From NCBI GenBank assembly GCA_013372875.1, contig JABXIW010000101.1, forward strand, positions 1 through 10,701: a stretch of DNA of 10,701 nt, given 5' to 3'. Positions 9,001-10,701 of the stretch are shown here, piece by piece. How positions within the stretch are numbered: position 1 is the first letter of the stretch; each line of letters starts with the position of its first letter. The stretch is from Gammaproteobacteria bacterium (GTDB taxonomy: Bacteria; Pseudomonadota; Gammaproteobacteria; Enterobacterales; Kangiellaceae). The notes under the pieces are model-generated. The model saw only the letters and a program-made list of their open reading frames with translations. It made no database searches and was not told the origin of the DNA. A program made the translations under genes and the position numbers.

Positions 9001-9527
9001 TCGACATCAGCATCAATGTTACGTCCAACAACCGTGACATCGATGTTTCTTCTGAAACGGAAGATAATCTGTTACTTGGTAGTGATCGCGGAATTTTCCT
9101 CATCGGCGGCGCGGGTGATGACCGCATTATTGGTGGTGACGGCGATGATATTCTCATCGGTGGTCTGGGTTCGGACATCCTAACGGGTGGCGGTGGTAAC
9201 GATATCTTTAAATGGACTCAAGATACTGTTGACGAAGGTGCAGTGGATACCATCACCGACTTTACGCTTAATGAAGACACGATCGATCTTAAAGACGTGA
9301 TTGCGGATTTAAATGACCCAATGGCAGGAATTGATGAGTTACTTGCGCATATTCAAGCGGACTACGATGCCACGACAGACAATGTCTCTTTGAGCATTAC
9401 TACTGATGCGAACGTTCATCAGACCATTGTGGTTGAGAACTTAGGTCAGGCAATAGACTTTAATGGATTAAGCTCAAACGAGATTGTTGAATCGCTTCTT
9501 AATCGAGGTGTTATTGATAACGGATAA
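1..9527 (+). CDS. Giant T1SS-secreted RTX adhesin, 5'-truncated by the window (3174 codons visible)
   Basis: This is the C-terminal part of a giant repetitive adhesin exported to the cell surface by a type I secretion system; by family it acts in attachment and biofilm formation. The frame is open from base 3 (bases 1-2 end a previous codon) to TAA at 9525-9527. The TTG at 39 is an internal Leu codon, because the preceding codons read TDFDGDVSNTLT, a repeat sequence seen again at 1347, so the gene starts outside the window. Visible order: T1SS-143-type repeats (57-2288), a diverged repeat (2289-2708), Ig/cadherin-like modules with PVAD/VNDAP junctions (2709-9024), four GGxGxDxxx nonapeptides (9105-9212), and a C-terminal export signal. 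It is very rich in Asp, Thr, Ser and Val, with many DxDGD-type acidic loops expected to bind calcium, and has only two Cys. There is no internal stop or frameshift. The class (LapA/BapA/FrhA-like) is secure. The ligand is unknown, and LapG-type proteolytic control cannot be judged without the N-terminus. Confidence 0.96.
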   Translation, partial: TDFDGDVSNTLTLPITVVDDVPTIDGLAQGSEQIVDEDDLPQATDRTQDTIIGGTFDVTEGADQVTSIQLSDLTTPVSTLMSGGEAITLVLTSNTGGVNVYQGITVNSQEVVFELTLNASNNSYEFDLRKALDHPDGNQQNNIIIELPITVTDGDGDVSPVFTLPISVVDDVPVVTNIDRLQVHEDDLPLGSDETKEPLTVSGQFEVTSADGIDSFVLDLNSNLLPALTSGGESITITQDATASTSDALVYVGKTVGGDTIFTLTLHQDGRYDFELSGALDHATNADDLTINLPIVITDGDNDSVNATLPVTILDDKPTIEAIRPGSHLSIDEDDIPNKGSDGQGGHIIGGHFDVVDGADSIVSFQLEDLVSPVAGLTSAGQPLELVEYSNANGVIEYRAYVQGTTDIVFKLTLNAGDDRYQFELLAQLDHPNGNGENELVIDFPVNATDFDGDVSNTISLPITVIDDVPSITGVDNSSQLTIDEDDLPAGSDTSGLRVLDGHFNVVAGADEIVSYHVSDLAGAVAGLQSNGQDVELRLVSEADGVSTYEAVIVGTNTQIFTLTLDAKDNNYQFELVGPVDHPAGAGENSLTLDIPISVTDFDGDTSASVNLPITIVDDVPEIKTATPLFLDEDDLPSGSELSKDSLEASGSFDSVEGADTIVSYQLDLSGNPISGVTSGSQAVTLVQTGVNNNNYTYQGQTPDGKSVFTLVLNADGTYKFTLEGVLEHGAQGEDLLTLNLPVFATDVDGDTAGINLPVTITDDVPTIYDSSITRVEGQGTRTVQLFQDPVEGDLNYGADGSELTSFSADDSGIYFKQNGIDMTTVDLNGSNQTVFVHKTLNGVDTEIGRLIVRTDGSISFRPNDDLDHTDAASIDFTVHVTATDGDGDTSTADLDISVTDRNAQIDTSSVLSFEDKGRDGSILGTENANTQDNLSGLDTTPAKVDLVINLHDLDRNESLGDITIRDASTHNGTFYYRNANGEYIELTPVNGSVVLDGSNVIQSFNGEFVTLENLYFVPDRHFATGDSGVDPRIRVEILNNGVSDHIINGRLNIQVESVADIATWTANSTFNYTVDEDGNNVSLNISAQTQDSSNPESIVYELVFTQGEGNATLVYSDGSAIAQTGGVYLVDASRIGDVQVDPIDNFSGEIKIDVTAITTESVNPLTGKETARSETETIVIDVTPVADAGSFTVNRINIFEDNARTQDTVDPVTDHDPLQLSEVISMKPSADMDGSEELFVRISNFSIDGVTLVWLDGANPSQIVEVTDGSGNVLYYEIPESHLTNVEVLPPLHSNDDFTFSVEGIVKDNASLSTGSAQDVLSLGNKTVIVDVKGVADIPIVELNDKSGIWQEFDDGNVRGVQTFVDENGQVDISFSILSGEVKDNPNDHSETVTVLLSNIPDGVEIFDNDGNSVDLTFVGYDGNNQPIYEANITQANINSGIVIKPEASSTENIHITATTIVTENDGHTRTSTGEIRVIVGPVIDARNNYTVVSEGDEDTRFNIDWKPTTSQSPDADEFFSEVTISGFPPSCTVFVDGVAQTLVAGTLTLTPQANESEQGFSARVTQSGYVQVELEQDSSTDFDLSTTLTVKEIDHEYVDAANPGQGIAEAVITGSVHVQVNPVVEPEDTSGAIGDQTRLLVTESNGTAIDVVKSDAQGAIDFTINTSAGGQAGANIIKYQEFDASSDEVVTELVVQLHTTDPAILNQLVIIGALNEGDGRWTIIDEENFCIKAPSGLDLTPNDDTDNGDNGGLSQIGLTIYARVNDLGEDSVEKDATEIRQTDVMLEFPTVLTPQTSVAAEIDVTDDVQIEGSEDNFVDLGAQLTSKIDVINPDGVEDVLTIVIDPSSPGIPPGLIITGTDVDFINGKYVFQADIDASGNIVGLEGLTMRVAEDYAGDFVLPVRFVTKDTGSADEKSSTELIPVQILPVADVPSSAGDQPLDRNITPDVTVDITGTLGLDANKQPVDDLNNDIPTADGIGYEDGLIQLNLNVDFADGFNNTLGGRETLTNIKLTLDDTTQGEFVDSNGNSLGTSIEFNEADILAGALDNVLFKPSENYPVGGGQNTVKINIEGEITDVAVFDQSTLINPGDNVDVRTFNDDVTFEVTPVVDDIVITGTDPSQPIVVTGDEDTLISLNQSGTGVTISLTDDDGSESFVSLKLTGIPNDFVVESNSSDYIVKNAGNGEWSIQVKDLTQTSIDLSDIQIKPPKHFSGEVEIGISVFIQEELLKVPTERNSNFTLVVNPIGDDVDVNPDTQVSGNEGEDITINVNALVVDNKESIGDGANYQENDPETLRVEISNVPDGASLSLPDGTTFVDQGSGVFVLEINAQDLDQIVFNSGDRNDNSWAGSLHFKVQAVDTGLDGSQSLGNAEEFDVSVDVTAVNDRPDFVNVVDVETPEDNALLLNSFGISDVDAVLDNPNAEYVLNVAVDSGYLALNANVISKYGLTVQGDGTGAVELKGSVADLNAAIAEGLIEFNPDLNFFGDVTVNITVDDQGNEGIVISGVDDTLNTNSSSFVIDVTAVNDAPETSPVTLTSIGEDSGVFAISTSDLLVNATDVENDNLTVSNVQLVDPSSGSLAFNSATGNWEFTPAPGYNGPVELTYDITDDGTTNGVSDPKTVSGSASFEVFDVNDAPQTSEVAFSSIEEDSGAVSITASELLANATDPENDNLTVSNVMLADPSSGTITQISATEWRFEPSANFNGDVSFVYDITDDGTTNGAPDPITISGSAVMNVQAVNDAPEIDGSLVTSAIFESAGQKISGITIADVDFTGIHENEIMTISLSTSEGDVSVIAPSGSGVTQGVGLAGETVLMGTLSQLNAVLTSTDPNVGVFVDASDVNSSAISLTVTADDNGIYYENSTGTSLQTTETFDINVTPVADKPTLAFDANFNYIQRITASQSASFQGVALVGIIAALTDLDEVLALEVTGVPIGATLTSDATTSSISFDSATSTWTVPADEIDTLHIDNVRQGDHDITLTAVSTESNGDQAFSDPIDISINVTSNNRDIDVSSETEDNLLLGSDRGIFLIGGAGDDRIIGGDGDDILIGGLGSDILTGGGGNDIFKWTQDTVDEGAVDTITDFTLNEDTIDLKDVIADLNDPMAGIDELLAHIQADYDATTDNVSLSITTDANVHQTIVVENLGQAIDFNGLSSNEIVESLLNRGVIDNG
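57..2288 (+). repeat. Five tandem T1SS-143-type adhesin repeats
   Basis: Five in-frame protein repeats begin at the DD(V/K)P motif at 57, 510, 945, 1401 and 1854, and end where the next DDVP starts at 2289. Periods are 151, 145, 152, 151 and 145 residues. Each unit runs DDVP, then a (D/E)DDLP motif, a GxFxV strand with an acidic GAD/GID step, an FxLxL..(Y/F).F.L segment, L(D/E)H, and TD.D(G/N)D before a final LPI/LPV strand. This matches the T1SS-143 repeat found in long Vibrio and related RTX adhesins. The TD.DGD loops are likely calcium sites that stiffen the rod. The last 18 codons of a preceding unit are visible at 3-56, so the array extends left beyond the window. Confidence 0.9.
2289..7154 (+). 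repeat. Central array of diverged Ig/cadherin-like adhesin modules
   Basis: About ten diverged beta-rich modules follow the T1SS-143 block. The first (2289-2708) still begins DDVPTI and ends with a TDGDGD loop, but lacks the DEDDLP motif. Later junctions are marked by short motifs: VADI at 3177, PVADAG at 3555, GVADIP at 4005, PVIDA at 4449, PVVEPED at 4872, TDD at 5421, PVADVP at 5790, PVVDD at 6330 and PIGDD at 6741. Spacing is roughly 120-185 residues. Phrases such as LYFVPDRHF and FKPSENY recur in the position where cadherin-like bacterial modules have an F.P...F.G turn. These modules probably act as an extender rod. Sequence identity between them is low, so boundaries are approximate. 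Confidence 0.7.
7155..9024 (+). repeat. Membrane-distal-to-proximal series of VNDAP-bounded cadherin-like modules
   Basis: Five modules start at about 7155, 7578, 7905, 8223 and 8646, the first four marked by VNDRP or VNDAP and the last by PVADKP. Modules 1 and 4 share a G(S/T)(V/L)..LNA segment (GSVADLNAA, GTLSQLNAV) and an ITVDDQG / VTADDNG ending. This layout is common in LapA-type and other cadherin-like bacterial surface proteins. Modules 2 and 3 are of the tandem-95/cadherin_5 type. The last module (8646-9024) carries TDLDEVLALEVTGVP and leads into the RTX region. VNDAP-type junctions are usual calcium-binding linkers in such proteins. Confidence 0.75.
7578..8222 (+). repeat. Tandem pair of closely related cadherin-like modules
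   Basis: Two adjacent modules of about 109 and 106 residues align along their full length. Shared stretches include EDSG, a LL.NATD.ENDNLTVSNV strand, DPSSG, and YDITDDGTTNG followed by DP.T.SGSA. This is the clearest near-duplicate outside the T1SS-143 block. Codon-level differences are plentiful at third positions (for example gacaac/gataac), so the duplication is not very recent or has been under protein-level constraint. The fold is that of tandem-95/VCBS-like cadherin modules. Confidence 0.85.
9105..9212 (+). repeat. Four RTX calcium-binding nonapeptide repeats
   Basis: Four consecutive 27-base units encode GGAGDDRII, GGDGDDILI, GGLGSDILT and GGGGNDIFK, fitting the GGxGxDxUx hemolysin-type consensus. 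Each half-turn of the resulting beta-roll contributes to calcium binding. The roll folds only outside the cell, where calcium is high, and helps drive type I secretion. The preceding LLLGSDRGIFLI segment is probably a degenerate extra half-repeat. Four units is a short RTX block, as usual for giant adhesins where bulk lies in the extender modules. Confidence 0.95.
9213..9524 (+). other. C-terminal type I secretion target domain (VCA0849-like)
   Basis: The last 104 residues follow the RTX block directly. They contain the pattern W.QDTVDEG..DTITDFTL and the acidic stretch EDTIDLKDVI, a helical DELLAHI segment, a SLSITTDA strand, an IVVENL strand, and a final helix IVESLLNRGVI near the stop. This pattern matches the T1SS C-terminal target domain of VCA0849-type adhesins, which is recognised by the ABC transporter and leaves the cell first. 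The signal appears intact, so the protein should be exportable if the matching transporter is present elsewhere. Confidence 0.88.
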
Positions 9528-9545
9528 AATGATTTGAGAAATGAA

Positions 9546-9577
9546 AAGTGCGGCGGTTAGATTTGACCGCTGCGCTT
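9546..9577. terminator. Hairpin between convergent genes, probable bidirectional terminator
   Basis: A 12-bp stem (AAGTGCGGCGGT with ACCGCTGCGCTT, two G-U wobbles) encloses an 8-base loop. It lies 18 bases after the adhesin stop. On the plus strand it is followed by a weak T-containing stretch (ATTAG). On the minus strand it is followed by TTTTCATTTCT, a better intrinsic-terminator tail, so it may end both the adhesin transcript and the minus-strand gene that stops at 9643. Confidence 0.7.
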
Positions 9578-9642
9578 ATTAGCGTTTGGTGCTCTTGAAT
9601 ATCTGGAAAGGGAGTTGGGTATTATTTTTTATCTTGGTTTCT

Positions 9643-9942
9643 TTAGACGTGAATGTCGAGAAGGCTGCCAATTACTTCGTTATTTTTTTCCACAACGGAC
9701 GCACCAATACGGTTGTAACTTGCGGCTTGAGTAACTTCGATAAGAGGTTCGATAACAGTGGCATGTGCGGCTAGGGAAGGGTTCGCGGCGAAAGCCACGT
9801 TTTTAGCGAGTTCGACTTTATTGAATGATAAGTCTTCACCGCCTTTTACGAAGGTTTGTTGAATCTCGTGTGCAGCTTTATCCGCCATCTTGTGCGATAA
9901 CTGCATGATTTGTTGACCGGAGTGAATCCCTGAAACTGGCAT
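9643..9942 (-). CDS. Small helical protein with flagellar rod/hook-like terminal helices (99 aa), function unknown
   Basis: The ATG at 9940-9942 is preceded by GGAA (9951-9954) at a spacing of 8, and the frame ends with TAA at 9643-9645. No signal peptide, membrane segment or Cys is seen. The predicted structure is helical: an N-terminal amphipathic helix beginning SGIHSGQQIMQL, a middle part, and a C-terminal helix from about residue 63. The C-terminal part (VIEPLIEVTQAASYN..., then VVEKNNEVIGSLLDI) resembles the terminal coiled-coil segment of FlgG/FlgC/FlgE-type flagellar axial proteins (V.E.V...Q...Y..N...V......L). The N-terminus is faintly like the rod-protein start. This is resemblance by eye, not a proven family. 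It stands alone here, convergent with the adhesin, with its own promoter. It may be a flagellar or envelope-associated accessory protein, or an unrelated helical protein. Confidence 0.85.
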   Translation of the reverse strand: MPVSGIHSGQQIMQLSHKMADKAAHEIQQTFVKGGEDLSFNKVELAKNVAFAANPSLAAHATVIEPLIEVTQAASYNRIGASVVEKNNEVIGSLLDIHV

Positions 9943-9960
9943 GATTATAATTCCACTTAT

Positions 9961-9978
9961 TATGCTGCTGTTAGCATA
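9961..9978. repeat. Perfect inverted repeat over the -10 region of the 99-aa gene
   Basis: TATGCT and AGCATA form perfect 6-bp arms around a 6-base spacer. The right arm coincides with the proposed minus-strand -10 hexamer and the left arm falls at or just after the expected start of transcription. A site of this type could be an operator for a dimeric repressor. Arms this short can also arise by chance in AT-rich DNA. Confidence 0.4.
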
Positions 9979-10001
9979 GGAAGTGTTTATAAAACGTGCA
10001 A
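9973..10001 (-). promoter_or_regulatory. Proposed sigma-70-type promoter of the 99-aa gene
   Basis: Read on the minus strand, TTGCAC (9996-10001) lies 17 bases from TATGCT (9973-9978). The -10 element matches consensus at four of six positions and the -35 element at three, so the promoter is weak unless activated. Transcription would begin near 9966-9967, leaving a leader of about 25 bases containing the GGAA ribosome site. The activator-like box abuts the weak -35 element, which supports the assignment. Confidence 0.5.
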
Positions 10002-10015
10002 GTGATTTATATCAA
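10002..10015 (-). promoter_or_regulatory. FNR/CRP-family binding site candidate
   Basis: On the minus strand this reads TTGAT-ATAA-ATCAC, matching nine of ten defined bases of the FNR consensus TTGAT-N4-ATCAA. The GTGA/TCA halves also fit a degraded CRP site. Its centre (10008.5) lies about 41.5 bases upstream of the start of transcription predicted from the -10 element, the classical class II activator position. Oxygen- or carbon-state control of the 99-aa gene is therefore plausible, but which regulator binds cannot be told from sequence. Confidence 0.5.
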
Positions 10016-10023
10016 TAACTTAA

Positions 10024-10185
10024 TCAAACAAACAGTTTAGATAACATTTCACGCTCTTCAGTGGAGAGCAATGGCTTTTCCTTTTTGTTCAGCGTCATAC
10101 TGATTTCGCCTTGCAATGTTTTTAACTGACTTGCCGTCAGGTCTCCAAGCTTCTTCTTTAGCTCTTTAAATTGTTGCGCTTTCAT
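10024..10185 (-). CDS. Small charged helical protein (53 aa), unrecognised
   Basis: The chosen ATG (10183-10185) has GAGGA at 10193-10197, 7 bases upstream, an excellent ribosome site; TGA is at 10024-10026. The open frame reaches back to a GTG at 10248, but neither that codon nor an ATG nine codons later has a well-spaced ribosome site. The product is Lys/Glu-rich, starts MKAQQFKELKKKLGDL and contains LTASQLKTLQGEI and LSTEEREMLSKLF. It is probably two or three short helices, cytoplasmic, with no membrane segment and no Cys. The LT..QL..L pattern faintly recalls N-termini of some zinc-ribbon transposases, but there is no zinc ribbon or catalytic domain here, so I do not call it a transposon remnant. 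It lies 81 bases upstream of the 99-aa gene on the same strand with no terminator seen between them, so read-through is possible. Confidence 0.7.
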   Translation of the reverse strand: MKAQQFKELKKKLGDLTASQLKTLQGEISMTLNKKEKPLLSTEEREMLSKLFV

Positions 10186-10473
10186 CTCTGTATCCTCGCT
10201 GTACTCAGGTTTATCCTTCATGTCCTGTCTAACGGCCTCCGTGGCCACACAACATACTTATTCAATAGAATTAGATTAGAATTTGATCGATGGTTTTTTG
10301 TCCGAGTATTGTCAAGGTGCGTTAAGTGATACGTAAGACTTTTCCTATGAAAGGTAATTTTACCTACTTCGGGTTATCTTAAATTAAAAAGGGAAGCAAA
10401 AGTGCTTCCCTAATTGCATAAAGAACGCGTGTTAAGTCACATGCACCTTTAAGTTAGTCTCTCTAAGGTCGAG
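10186..10473. other. Intergenic region without a supported gene
   Basis: This AT-rich stretch separates two minus-strand genes. It holds the ribosome site of the 53-aa gene, the terminator at 10381-10410, and a perfect inverted repeat AGGTAA-TT-TTACCT at 10352-10365 that could be a regulator site. A minus-strand TTGACA at 10309-10314 would suit a -35 element, but no convincing -10 element stands 16-18 bases downstream of it. I see no tRNA and no convincing small RNA. Confidence 0.5.
10381..10410 (-). terminator. Intrinsic terminator of the minus-strand gene ending at 10474
   Basis: A perfect 8-bp stem, GGGAAGCA with TGCTTCCC (10391-10410), closes a 4-base loop. On the minus strand it is followed at once by TTTTTAATTT (10390-10381), a classical U-tract. 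It lies 63 bases past the stop codon of the upstream minus-strand gene. The plus-strand side (TAATTGC) is not U-rich, so the direction is clear. Confidence 0.88.
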
Positions 10474-10701
10474 TTAGTTCACACGAACGGCAAATTTGCT
10501 CGCCAGCGAGTGAAGCTCAGGCAACATGCGATAAATAAGGTGGAGTTGTTGAAGCACCATACGCGCCGAGCTGTCATCCTCATCGCGCCATTCGTTCAAA
10601 CGCTGCTCAAGTCCCGCATCGTCAATGTTGGATAAATCGCACTCTTCGCAATGTTGGTGTAATTGTTGATGCAATACATCCAAATGCTGGTGGATACAAC
10701 G
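10474..10701 (-). CDS. C-terminal part of an unrecognised acidic helical protein with a His/Cys cluster, 5'-truncated
   Basis: The frame is open from the right edge of the window (first full codon CGT at 10699-10701) to TAA at 10474-10476, giving 75 visible codons plus the stop. A TTG at 10681-10683 is in frame, but codons upstream of it continue without a stop, so the real start most likely lies beyond the window. The visible start has Cys and His packed closely (CIHQHLD, then LHQQLHQHCEEC), including a CxxC pair. An acidic stretch (NEWRDEDDSS) and a hydrophobic helix (MVLQQLHLIYRMLPELHSLA) follow. No signal peptide or membrane span is evident in this part. A terminator at 10381-10410 follows it, so it ends its own transcription unit. 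I do not recognise the family. The residues hint at metal binding, but the spacing fits no named motif I can identify. Confidence 0.75.
   Translation of the reverse strand, partial: RCIHQHLDVLHQQLHQHCEECDLSNIDDAGLEQRLNEWRDEDDSSARMVLQQLHLIYRMLPELHSLASKFAVRVN

Noticed and set aside
9586..9774. 62-codon plus-strand open frame after the adhesin
   Set aside because: It overlaps the 99-aa minus-strand gene, which has a good ATG, ribosome site and promoter; the plus-strand product looks like random coding.
10024..10185. Insertion-sequence remnant, from a weak resemblance of the 53-aa protein to transposase N-termini
   Set aside because: There is no zinc ribbon, catalytic motif, terminal inverted repeat or target duplication nearby; the frame has its own start and stop.
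10232..10247. GGCC-containing palindromic stretch upstream of the 53-aa gene as a hairpin terminator or operator
   Set aside because: The arms are only 4 bp and no U-tract follows on either strand.
10283..10410. Possible plus-strand small RNA from a TTGATC/TATTGT promoter (18-base spacing) to the hairpin at 10391-10410
   Set aside because: Both hexamers are only four-of-six matches, and the hairpin has its U-tract on the minus strand, so it is better explained as the terminator of the minus-strand gene.

Overview
The window looks like a Vibrio-type marine gammaproteobacterial chromosome segment, probably from the Harveyi clade. This is inferred from the giant RTX adhesin class, the moderate base composition and the small helical downstream genes; no rRNA or marker gene is present to prove it. 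About 89% of the window is one reading frame: the 3' part of a giant, acidic, multi-domain type I-secreted (T1SS/RTX) surface adhesin. It is open from the left edge to a stop at 9525-9527. The true N-terminus lies to the left of the window, so neither total size nor the N-terminal retention or protease-control region can be judged.

The adhesin reads left to right as about 21 extracellular modules. First come five full T1SS-143-type repeats (57-2288) in two length classes, then a diverged relative (2289-2708). A long series of Ig/cadherin-like modules follows (2709-7154), whose junctions carry PVAD/PVVD-like motifs. Next are VNDAP-bounded cadherin-like modules, including a closely related tandem pair (7578-8222). 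A last module leads to four RTX calcium-binding nonapeptides (9105-9212) and a C-terminal T1SS export signal (9213-9524). The architecture is that of LapA/BapA/FrhA-class biofilm adhesins: a long Ca-stiffened rod exported C-terminus first by an ABC transporter, membrane fusion protein and TolC-like outer-membrane channel. None of the transporter genes is in the window.

Right of the adhesin, everything real is on the minus strand, convergent with it. A hairpin at 9546-9577 separates the two sides. A 99-residue protein (9643-9942) follows; its ends resemble the terminal helices of flagellar rod/hook proteins. It has a promoter with an FNR/CRP-family box placed at about -41.5. Then come a 53-residue protein (10024-10185), a non-coding gap with a classical minus-strand terminator (10381-10410), and the C-terminal part of an unrecognised protein (10474-10701) with a His/Cys cluster. 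I see no tRNA, rRNA, CRISPR array, insertion sequence or phage gene. The window is mostly a known class of system. The parts least explained are the small genes at the right end and one atypical Cys-containing stretch of the adhesin.
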